From positions 1 through 14,321 of the forward strand of contig JAPYWO010000004.1 in assembly GCA_028276305.1 (NCBI GenBank): DNA of 14,321 nt. The letters are read 5' to 3'. Shown in pieces: positions 7,869 through 14,321 of the stretch. The stretch's first letter is position 1; each line of letters opens with the position of its first letter. A model generated the notes under the pieces. It was given only the letters and a program-made list of their open reading frames with translations, was not told where the DNA came from and ran no database searches. Both the position numbers and the translations under genes were made by a program. The DNA comes from Candidatus Thermokryptus sp. (lineage in GTDB: Bacteria; Bacteroidota; Ignavibacteria; Kryptoniales; Kryptoniaceae).

Positions 7869-8957
7869 GTGCATTTATCCTTGATCGCCACATTCTCAAG
7901 AAAAAAGGGAGGCATAGAAAGAGAAAATGAAATGCTTCTAAATAAGTTGATCAATGATGATGAAGTAGAAAAAATCACAATAATTTCACCGGTTGGCTTT
8001 GATCAGATTAAAGATGGGTATCTTAAAAACAAAAAAGTTGAATTTCTTGTAAAGTTAAATTTCAGGAAGATTCCGACGGTTATTGAAATCGTTAATAACA
8101 GCGACCTTTGTCTTATAACCAATGTCAGACCGACTGCAATCCCGGTCCATCTTTTTAAATCAAAAAAAGTAAAAACTGTTCAAGTCGTTCACGATATAAT
8201 ACCATGGCTTTACCCTGAGTATTTCCCCACAATAGCTGGATTGACTTATAAAACCTTTAAGATTCTCGTAAAAAATAAACCAGACATTTACATAGTTCAT
8301 TCCGAGCATACGAAAAATGATTTGATAAAGTATTGGAGAATAGATCCAAAAAAAATTATCAAAGTTTGCTATGGGAGCTTTGTTAAGCCCGTCGCACCGA
8401 GGGAAAATTTCGGAAGCAAAAAAATTTTATTTGTGAGCACAATTGAACCGAGAAAAGGCGTTGACAAGCTTCTGGATGCTTTTTTAATTGTTAAGAAAGA
8501 GATACCTGAAGCTCGTTTAATTATCGTTGGTAAAGTAGGTTGGAAAGCCGAACATATCTTTGAAAAAATTCGTAAGTTTGTTGATTTAAAAATTGGTGTG
8601 GAATATCTTGGCTATGTTTCAGATGAGGAGCTTGCCAAGTTATATTCAGAGGCGGATGTTTTTGTTTATCCATCAGTTTATGAAGGGTTTGGTGCCCCAC
8701 CTCTTGAAGCTATGTCTTGCGGTTGTCCTGTCGCTGTATCAAAGACATCATCCATTCCTGAAGTTGTTGGAGAAGCGGGAATATATTTCAACCCCCATGA
8801 TACGAATGATATTGCTAAATCGTTGATAAAAATCTTAAGAGACGATGAATTGAAAATTGAGTTGAGTAAAAAGGGAATTGAAAGGGCGAAAATGTTCAAC
8901 TGGGAAAAATGTCTTGAAGAATTTATAAGTGTATTGAAATTTTTAATTAAAAATTAA
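7869..8957 (+). CDS. Glycosyltransferase family 4 (GT-B fold), GTG start
   Basis: This is a 362-residue GT4 enzyme. It starts with GTG one base after the preceding stop; 'HLSLIATFSRKKGGIEREN' right after it is the glycine-containing loop of the N-terminal Rossmann domain, so a later start would cut the fold. His108-Asp109 ('VVHDIIPWLYPEYF') is a conserved acceptor-side motif. The C-terminal half has 'LFVSTIEPRKGVDKLLDAF' (donor phosphate-binding region) and the GT4 E-x7-E motif, Glu272 and Glu280, in 'EGFGAPPLEAMSCGCPV', followed by 'SSIPEVVGEAG'. It resembles mannosyltransferase- and rhamnosyltransferase-type GT4 enzymes, but the sugar is not predictable. It belongs to the glycan operon. Confidence 0.9.
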   Translation: MHLSLIATFSRKKGGIERENEMLLNKLINDDEVEKITIISPVGFDQIKDGYLKNKKVEFLVKLNFRKIPTVIEIVNNSDLCLITNVRPTAIPVHLFKSKKVKTVQVVHDIIPWLYPEYFPTIAGLTYKTFKILVKNKPDIYIVHSEHTKNDLIKYWRIDPKKIIKVCYGSFVKPVAPRENFGSKKILFVSTIEPRKGVDKLLDAFLIVKKEIPEARLIIVGKVGWKAEHIFEKIRKFVDLKIGVEYLGYVSDEELAKLYSEADVFVYPSVYEGFGAPPLEAMSCGCPVAVSKTSSIPEVVGEAGIYFNPHDTNDIAKSLIKILRDDELKIELSKKGIERAKMFNWEKCLEEFISVLKFLIKN

Positions 8958-8970
8958 ATTCAACTTTCGG

Positions 8971-10152
8971 ATGATAAAAGTTGCTCTCGTGAGAGGTAGT
9001 GGGCTTACAAAATATGAGATGCAATATTATGAGCCATTGGTTGATAATTTTGAGATATGGGGCATTTGTTCGTTAAATAATCAATTTCCAATTGATGGTT
9101 TGAAGATAAAGGTTAAGAAGTTGCCCTCTGTTTATGATTTTGAGATATTTTTCCCAAGGGCTTTAAAAATCAGAAAAATTTATCAAAGGATTTTTTACTA
9201 TGAGCTATTTTTTCAGAGAATTTTTGGACTGGAGAGCTTCTTAAAAAACTTTGACATTATCCATTCCGGTGATGTTGAGTACTTTTACACTTATCAGTCA
9301 GCAAAGGTGAGATTGAAATACAACAAGCGCCTTGTCATAACTCAGTGGCAAAACATACCCTTTGCTTATGGATTCAGAGGTTATAATTTTGTTAAGTCAA
9401 AGCGATTTAAAGAAATTGTTGAAGCTGTTGATGTTGCAATTGCAACTTCTGAAAGAGCTAAATTAACACTTGTTCTTGAGGGATTTCCTGAGGAGAAGAT
9501 TCAAGTTATTATGCCAGGGGTAGATGTTGAAAAATTTAAGCCGATGGCAAAGGATTTTAACTTGATGAGAAATTTGGGGATAAATGAAGATGATAAAATA
9601 ATTCTTTTCTCTGGTAGATTGCAGTGGCAGAAAGGAATAATTGTTCTTATGAACGCATTCAAACTTTTAGTTATGGATAAAGATTTTGATGGGAATAAAT
9701 TGAAATTGCTTATCGTCGGTGGGGGACAGCTTTTGAATTGGCTTAAGAAATTTGTTCGTTTCCTTGATATTGAGAAAAATGTGATTTTCGCTGGATATGT
9801 TGATTATGAGGAAATGCCGAAATTTCATAACCTTGCTGATGTTTTTGTTTTGCCAAGTGTTCCTGATAGAAGATGGCAAGAACAGTTTGGGATGGTCTTG
9901 ATTGAAAGCATGGCATGTGGTAAACCGGTCATATCAACTTTGAGTGGCTCAATCCCGGAAGTCGTTGGGGATAACGCTATACTTGTTCAGTCGTTTGATT
10001 TTTTTGAACTTTACAAAGCTTTAAAGAGAATTTTATCAGATGAAAAATTACAGTATGAACTTGGGAAACGGGGTAGGGAATTTGTCGTGAAAAATTATAA
10101 TGCAGTTGACACAGCGCGAAAAATTGAAAAAATTTACAGCTCTTTGATTTGA
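8971..10152 (+). CDS. Glycosyltransferase family 4 (GT-B fold)
   Basis: This is a 393-residue GT4 enzyme. The N-terminal half ('MIKVALVRGSGLTKYEMQYY') carries the acceptor domain. The linker has 'VIMPGVDVEKFKPM', the usual GT4 inter-domain 'PNGVD.ekF' element. The donor half shows 'ILFSGRLQWQKGIIVLMNAF', 'LLIVGGGQL', 'VIFAGYVDYEEMPKFHNLADVFVLPS', and the E-x7-E motif Glu304/Glu312 in 'QEQFGMVLIESMACGKPVI'. It is closer to classical GT4 glycan enzymes than the gene at 5709. It starts 13 bases after the preceding gene, and its TGA shares one base with the flippase ATG (TGATG). It is the last glycosyltransferase before the flippase. Confidence 0.9.
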   Translation: MIKVALVRGSGLTKYEMQYYEPLVDNFEIWGICSLNNQFPIDGLKIKVKKLPSVYDFEIFFPRALKIRKIYQRIFYYELFFQRIFGLESFLKNFDIIHSGDVEYFYTYQSAKVRLKYNKRLVITQWQNIPFAYGFRGYNFVKSKRFKEIVEAVDVAIATSERAKLTLVLEGFPEEKIQVIMPGVDVEKFKPMAKDFNLMRNLGINEDDKIILFSGRLQWQKGIIVLMNAFKLLVMDKDFDGNKLKLLIVGGGQLLNWLKKFVRFLDIEKNVIFAGYVDYEEMPKFHNLADVFVLPSVPDRRWQEQFGMVLIESMACGKPVISTLSGSIPEVVGDNAILVQSFDFFELYKALKRILSDEKLQYELGKRGREFVVKNYNAVDTARKIEKIYSSLI

Positions 10153-11597
10153 TGCCTTGGTCAAGGAGAAAAGCTATAACTGATATAACTTTCGTTACAT
10201 TATCACAGTATCTGACCCAATTTATATTAATTTTGCGTGGTTTTATTTTTGCAAAATTCCTCGGACCCGAGCAATTTGGCGTTTATTCAGCAATTTTTCT
10301 TTTCTATACCTACGGTGTTTACGCTCAACTTGGAATTTTGGATGGTCTTTGGCGTCTCGTTCCTTATTTTTTAGCTCAAGGGGATGAAGCGAAAGGAAGA
10401 AATTATTTATCTACTGGGTTTTTGGCGTTGAATTTTTTTGGATTAACTTTCGTATTTCTTGTTTTTATCATAAAACTCAATTTTATTGTTTTGTTAAGCG
10501 CTGTTGCCGTTTTCTTTTTTTTCAATTTTAGTTTCATGCTTTTAAAGTTTCAAATTCAACATAAGTTTAAACTTCTTGGAGTATATCAAATTTTACTTTC
10601 AATTGCAGATCTTATTTTCTCGTCAATTTTAATGTTTAAACTTCGTGTTGAAGGGATTTACATCGGGATGAATTTAGCTCTAATTTTGGCTATTTTGATT
10701 GCTGGCAAAAATTTGAATTTGAAGTTTGAGAAACATTTTGACCTGTTTGAGCTTAAAGAGATTTTGAAAATTGGTTTTGTAAACTTGCTTATCGGGTTTG
10801 GATTAAGATTGCTGATGACAATGGATAAATTTTCGGTAGCGAATTTTTTTGATAAGGCAAGTATGGGAATTTATTCTGTGGCGTATAGCATCGGGATGTT
10901 GCCTTTTTTTATTCCGATGGCTTTAAACCAAGTCGTTGGTCAAAGGATGATTGAGGAATACGGGCGGACGAAGGCAGTTCAAAATTTGAAAATTTTCCTT
11001 GACGAAAGTTTGATGTTTTTATCTTTTGTTCTTCCTTTTGTTTCAATTTTCGCCATTGCATTTGCTGAACCATTTATAATTTTGCTTCTTCCGAAATATA
11101 TCTACAGTTTGAAACTCGTTGATAAACTTGCTATTTCTTTTTATTTCATTTCTTTAAGTGCAATACCTTTGACTTTTCTCGTCACAATAAATGAGAGAAA
11201 GTGGGTAATTGTCTCTGAGTTTTTATTAATAGGATTGTTGTTTGTGGTTAATTATGTAATTGCAAAATCAGGTTTGGGACTTGTTTGGATAACTTATGCG
11301 GTTCTTGTCGTTTATTTTCTCTATTTCATCAGTTTGATATATCTGAGTTATAGAAAATTTTACGGCATTTTGAAGATTTTTAATCTGGCATTAAAACTTT
11401 CTCTACCTGCGCTTCCTATTTTTCTTGTCCTCGCGTTGAAATTTATAAATTTCGGAGAGTGGGGGAACTTGGTTAAGTTTTCTTTAAGAATTATGATCGG
11501 GTTAATTTGGATTTCATTTGCAATTTTTTATTTGAAGAGGAAAACAGTTATTATATCGCAAATGATTCAAATGGTCAGAGAAAGGGTTGGGCTGTGA
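10152..11597 (+). CDS. Oligosaccharide flippase (Wzx/MOP superfamily)
   Basis: This is a 481-residue polytopic inner-membrane protein with some 12-14 hydrophobic segments spread over its whole length, the usual size for Wzx/RfbX-type flippases. The N-terminal pattern 'QYLTQFILILRGFIFAKFLGPEQFGVYS' is the family signature: a first helix, then the 'A..LGP..fGvys' turn. 'SVAYSIGMLPFFIPMALNQVV' in the middle is the repeat-like half-two signature. It would move the lipid-linked oligosaccharide made by the preceding four glycosyltransferases from the cytoplasmic to the periplasmic face. I chose the ATG at 10152, which overlaps the previous stop by one base, over the TTG one codon earlier. It ends the glycan operon; a 64-base gap without a visible terminator follows. 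Confidence 0.9.
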   Translation: MPWSRRKAITDITFVTLSQYLTQFILILRGFIFAKFLGPEQFGVYSAIFLFYTYGVYAQLGILDGLWRLVPYFLAQGDEAKGRNYLSTGFLALNFFGLTFVFLVFIIKLNFIVLLSAVAVFFFFNFSFMLLKFQIQHKFKLLGVYQILLSIADLIFSSILMFKLRVEGIYIGMNLALILAILIAGKNLNLKFEKHFDLFELKEILKIGFVNLLIGFGLRLLMTMDKFSVANFFDKASMGIYSVAYSIGMLPFFIPMALNQVVGQRMIEEYGRTKAVQNLKIFLDESLMFLSFVLPFVSIFAIAFAEPFIILLLPKYIYSLKLVDKLAISFYFISLSAIPLTFLVTINERKWVIVSEFLLIGLLFVVNYVIAKSGLGLVWITYAVLVVYFLYFISLIYLSYRKFYGILKIFNLALKLSLPALPIFLVLALKFINFGEWGNLVKFSLRIMIGLIWISFAIFYLKRKTVIISQMIQMVRERVGL

Positions 11598-11661
11598 TAT
11601 TTGTTTATTTGAGTTTGGGTTTTTAATTTTTAAATGAAGGAAACAAAATTATTTAAAAGAC

Positions 11662-13233
11662 ATGCAGGAGAAAAAGGGACATATACTATGGATAGATGAT
11701 GAAATTGAACTTCTGCGCTCGCATATTCTATTCCTAGAACAAAAAGGTTATGAAGTATCAGTGGCAACGAACGGTGATGATGCAGTTGAGTTTTTAAGGG
11801 AAAAAGGGAAGGATATTGATTTGATATTACTTGATGAGATAATGCCGGGAAAAGGTGGATTACAGACATTGGTTGAAATTAAAGAGATTTTCCCAGGCAT
11901 TCCAGTTGTGATGGTTACAAAAAACGAGGAAGAAAGCTTGATGGAGGAAGCGATTGGTTATAAGATAAGTGATTATCTTACGAAGCCAGTGAACCCGAGC
12001 CAGATATTAATGGTCTGCAAAAAGTTTATTGAGGCAAAAAAGATAGCCAGCGAAAAGCTCACTATGGAATATCTTCACGGGTTTCGCACAATTTCAAATG
12101 CTTTGATGACCGAGCTTGATTATCAGGATTGGATTGAAATTTATCTGCGACTTACAAAGTGGGATATTGAACTTGACGAACATCCAGAAGTTGGTTTAAG
12201 AGAATCTCTTTTTGAATTGAAAAGGCAATGCAATGTTGAATTCGGTAAATATATTGAAAGGAATTATCCCGATTGGATTGAGTCGGAAGATAGACCTATT
12301 CTTTCTGTTGATATCGTTGAAAGATATATCATCCCTGAAATTGAAGATGGAAAGAATGTTATCTTCTTTGTGGTTGATTGTATGCGGCTTGATCAATGGA
12401 TTATGCTTGAAAAGGAGTTGCATGACTTTTACATCGTTGAAAGAGATTATTATTATTCTATTTTGCCGACCGCAACCCCGTATTCAAGAAATGCTATATT
12501 TAGCGGTTTATTCCCGATTGAGATAGAGAAAAGATTCCCCGAGCTTTGGGAAGGAAATAATGACGAGGAAAGAAGTAGAAATAAATATGAAAGGGAATTT
12601 TTAGAGGATCAGCTGAATAGAAGACGGCTAAAATTGAAATCAAAGATAAGATATTTCAAAATAATTGATCCAGATTTTGGTGTTGGTGTTGAACAAAACA
12701 TAACAACATATGCTCAAGGTCAATTGACAGCTATTGTGGTAAATTTTGTTGATATGCTCGCTCATAGCAGAAGCGATTCAACTGTGATTAGGGAACTTTC
12801 ATTTGATGAATCGGCGTATAGAGAAGTTACACGGGCATGGTTTGTTCATTCTTCTTTTTACAGGATGTTGAAGGTGATATCAAGGTTGAAAAATGTGGTT
12901 GTGTTTGTTACAACCGACCATGGGAGTATAAGAGCATTGCGAGGCGCTAAAGTTTTGGCAGATAGGGAAGCTGCGACAAATTTACGATATAAATATGGAA
13001 GAAATCTAAACTGTGATGAGAAAGAAGCAATTTTTATTGAAAAACCCGAAACCTACAAGTTGCCGAAGAGAGGCGTTGCAATAAATTATATAATTGCGAA
13101 AGAGGACTATTATTTTGTTTATCCCACCGATTATCATCATTATTTAAATCTTTACAAAGATACTTTTCAACATGGCGGTGTATCACTTGAAGAGATGATC
13201 GTTCCTATTGTAAAACTTACACCAAAGAATTAA
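11662..13233 (+). CDS. porX: PorX: T9SS response regulator with PglZ (alkaline phosphatase superfamily) output domain
   Basis: This 523-residue protein has the PorX layout: a CheY-like receiver, a helical linker, and a PglZ domain. The receiver (about 6-120) has the acidic pair Asp12-Asp13 ('ILWIDDEIELL'), the phospho-acceptor Asp58 ('LLDEIMPGKGG'), and switch residues Thr86 and Lys108 ('DYLTKPVNP'). The PglZ domain (about 200-520) keeps residues that line up with the alkaline phosphatase metal sites: Asp239 ('VVDCMRLDQW'), a likely nucleophile Thr272 ('LPTATPYSRNAIFSG'), Asp364 and His368 ('DMLAHSR'), Asp419-His420 ('TTDHGS') and His504 ('FQHGG'). In Bacteroidota, PorX works with the sensor kinase PorY and controls T9SS gene expression and function; its PglZ domain has been linked to cyclic-oligonucleotide hydrolysis. 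The PorX call comes from the domain fusion and the wording of both domains. The tsaE gene starts on its stop codon (TAATG). Confidence 0.93.
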   Translation: MQEKKGHILWIDDEIELLRSHILFLEQKGYEVSVATNGDDAVEFLREKGKDIDLILLDEIMPGKGGLQTLVEIKEIFPGIPVVMVTKNEEESLMEEAIGYKISDYLTKPVNPSQILMVCKKFIEAKKIASEKLTMEYLHGFRTISNALMTELDYQDWIEIYLRLTKWDIELDEHPEVGLRESLFELKRQCNVEFGKYIERNYPDWIESEDRPILSVDIVERYIIPEIEDGKNVIFFVVDCMRLDQWIMLEKELHDFYIVERDYYYSILPTATPYSRNAIFSGLFPIEIEKRFPELWEGNNDEERSRNKYEREFLEDQLNRRRLKLKSKIRYFKIIDPDFGVGVEQNITTYAQGQLTAIVVNFVDMLAHSRSDSTVIRELSFDESAYREVTRAWFVHSSFYRMLKVISRLKNVVVFVTTDHGSIRALRGAKVLADREAATNLRYKYGRNLNCDEKEAIFIEKPETYKLPKRGVAINYIIAKEDYYFVYPTDYHHYLNLYKDTFQHGGVSLEEMIVPIVKLTPKN

Positions 13234-13655
13234 TGACCGGAAAATTCCTTACACGGAGCGAAGATGAGACAATTGAACTCGGTAAGAGATTTTCTACAAT
13301 TTTAGAACCTGGGGATGTTGTTGCTCTTTTTGGAGACCTTGGTTCGGGAAAGACAAAATTTGTTCAAGGTGTGTGTATCGGTCTCGGTGTTTCCGAAACT
13401 GTCAATAGCCCAACCTTCATTATCATGAACAAATACAAAGGACGCTTAACAGTTTATCACTTTGATTTTTACAGGGTGAAAAGTGTAGACGAAGTCATTG
13501 AAATCGGATTTAGGGATTTTATTTTCAACGATGCAGTGTCATTGATAGAGTGGGCGGATGTTGTTTATGAACTTTTGCCAAGTAAACGATATGATGTTTA
13601 TTTAAGGTTTATAGACGGGGAAGAAGAAAGAGAAATAGAGATAATAAAACGATGA
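13233..13655 (+). CDS. tsaE: TsaE, ATPase of the t6A tRNA-modification system
   Basis: This 140-residue P-loop protein is of typical TsaE (YjeE) length. The Walker A motif GDLGSGKT covers residues 34-41. The family markers 'NSPTF' (58-62), 'HFDFYR' (76-81, with Asp78 as likely Mg/ATP ligand) and 'LIEWAD' (104-109) are all present. TsaE binds TsaB-TsaD and uses ATP to drive repeated cycles of N6-threonylcarbamoyl-adenosine formation at position 37 of ANN-decoding tRNAs. The start overlaps the porX stop by one base, and the stop overlaps the tsaB start by four (ATGA), so porX-tsaE-tsaB look like one transcript. I recall this porX-tsaE neighbourhood as common in Bacteroidota. Confidence 0.96.
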   Translation: MTGKFLTRSEDETIELGKRFSTILEPGDVVALFGDLGSGKTKFVQGVCIGLGVSETVNSPTFIIMNKYKGRLTVYHFDFYRVKSVDEVIEIGFRDFIFNDAVSLIEWADVVYELLPSKRYDVYLRFIDGEEEREIEIIKR

Positions 13656-14321
13656 AAATACTTGCGGTAGAGACATCAACAGATATTTGTTCTGTTTGCG
13701 TTATTGCAAACGGAAAAACTTCACAATGTGAAATTAATTTAAAGCAAATTCATTCCGAAAAAATAATTTCACTGATAGATCAATGCTTAAAAAATTTGAA
13801 TATGGATCTTGATGAAATTGATGCGATAGGTGTTTCAATCGGACCTGGGTCGTTCACTGGGTTAAGGATTGGATTAAGTACTGTTAAAGGAATTTGCTTT
13901 GTTAAGGAAAAACCTATCATTGCTGTACCGACGCTTGATGCTCTTGCGTTAAAAGCGGCGAAATTTTATGAGATTTTTTCAAATTTTTGCTTGAAGGAGG
14001 TTAACATATGCCCGATAATTGATGCTAAACAAGGTGATTTTTATTATGGGTTTTATTCAATATTTGATGGCAAGGTTGTTAAGTTAGGCGAATTTAAAGT
14101 TGGGACTTTCAATGAAATTTTAAATCAAATAACGAAACCAACAATTTTCATAGGTGACGGAGTGAATGAAATTAAAGAAGGACAAATTTTTGACAGGGCA
14201 ATTTTGTTGAAGGGTAAATTAAATCAACCAGAGGCATATTATGTTGCACTTATAGCAATGGAAAAGTTACAACGAGGGGAATTTTCCGATTTAAATTCGC
14301 TTGAACCTCTTTACATCAAAG
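13652..14321 (+). CDS. tsaB: TsaB, subunit of the t6A tRNA-modification complex (3' end outside window)
   Basis: The reading frame begins at the ATG at 13652 and stays open to the window edge, giving 223 residues, so only the last stretch is missing. It opens with 'MKILAVETSTDICSV', the ASKHA nucleotide-fold start of the family, then 'HSE' (34-36) and the hallmark 'GPGSFTGLRIG' (64-74). 'VPTLDALA' and 'IIDAKQGDFYYGFY' follow, both typical of TsaB, and 'LEPLYIK' near the edge matches the family's C-terminal region. TsaB is an inactive paralogue of TsaD that scaffolds the TsaB-TsaD-TsaE complex making t6A37. It overlaps the tsaE stop by four bases. The substitutions seen do not suggest decay. 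Confidence 0.95.
   Translation, partial: MKILAVETSTDICSVCVIANGKTSQCEINLKQIHSEKIISLIDQCLKNLNMDLDEIDAIGVSIGPGSFTGLRIGLSTVKGICFVKEKPIIAVPTLDALALKAAKFYEIFSNFCLKEVNICPIIDAKQGDFYYGFYSIFDGKVVKLGEFKVGTFNEILNQITKPTIFIGDGVNEIKEGQIFDRAILLKGKLNQPEAYYVALIAMEKLQRGEFSDLNSLEPLYIK

Noticed and set aside
10149..10151. TTG at 10149 as start of the flippase gene
   Set aside because: The ATG one codon later is preferred; it overlaps the preceding stop by one base, as is common in this operon.
5709..10152. Three GT4 genes as recent tandem duplicates
   Set aside because: Outside the shared GT4 motifs the three proteins differ strongly in wording and in N-terminal halves, so they are separate family members.
11598..11661. 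Promoter or terminator in the gap before porX
   Set aside because: The gap is T-rich, but I see neither a convincing hairpin nor a Bacteroidota-type -7 (TAxxTTTG) and -33 (TTTG) pair with good spacing.
11634..11699. Small open frame of about 21 codons starting at ATG 11634, overlapping the porX start in another frame
   Set aside because: It has no recognisable product, is very short and AT-rich, and lies over the well-supported start of porX. A leader peptide cannot be excluded, but nothing supports it.
11662..13233. PglZ domain as a sign of a BREX-type phage-defence island
   Set aside because: The receiver-PglZ fusion, its length and its tsaE neighbour fit PorX. No BrxC, BrxL, PglX or other defence genes are present.

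Overview
The window is AT-rich bacterial DNA with every gene on the + strand, tightly packed and largely overlapping. It looks like a Bacteroidota/FCB-group bacterium. Two features point there: a C-terminal type IX secretion (T9SS) sorting domain of the 'NYPNPFNPTT' type on the cytochrome at 1662-3041, and a PorX-type regulator (receiver plus PglZ domain) at 11662-13233. The 'NPFNPTT' wording, the base composition and the mix of genes suggest the Ignavibacteria/Kryptonia side of the group rather than classical Bacteroidia. That placement is inference.

Region 1 (1-3096) is a redox module. It holds the C-terminal end of a NarI/DsrM-like membrane cytochrome b, an HdrD/DsrK-like iron-sulfur protein, and a secreted octaheme cytochrome c ending in a T9SS sorting domain. 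A strong intrinsic terminator (3069-3096) closes it. The likely job is passing electrons between the quinone pool, a cytoplasmic Fe-S protein and a cytochrome outside the inner membrane, possibly at the cell surface. The two complete genes here have strong GGAGG ribosome binding sites, unlike the rest of the window.

Region 2 (3148-11597) is a glycan assembly operon: a YfhO-family polytopic membrane protein, then a GT4, a GT2, two more GT4 glycosyltransferases, and a Wzx/MOP-type flippase. Start and stop codons overlap or lie within about 15 bases of each other. It would build a lipid-linked oligosaccharide on the cytoplasmic face and flip it outward. No initiating phosphoglycosyltransferase, Wzy polymerase or ligase is visible.

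Region 3 (11662-14321) holds porX, followed by tsaE and tsaB overlapping it by 1 and 4 bases. PorX is the T9SS response regulator. It keeps its phospho-acceptor aspartate and a full set of alkaline-phosphatase-superfamily metal ligands. TsaE and TsaB belong to the machinery that makes the tRNA modification t6A; tsaB runs off the right edge.

Taken together, the window holds a putative T9SS cargo (the cytochrome), a T9SS regulator, and a surface-glycan cluster between them. In Porphyromonas, T9SS cargo is attached to a surface polysaccharide, so a functional link is conceivable but unproven. I see no RNA genes, CRISPR arrays, insertion sequences or repeats, and no gap longer than about 110 bases without a gene.
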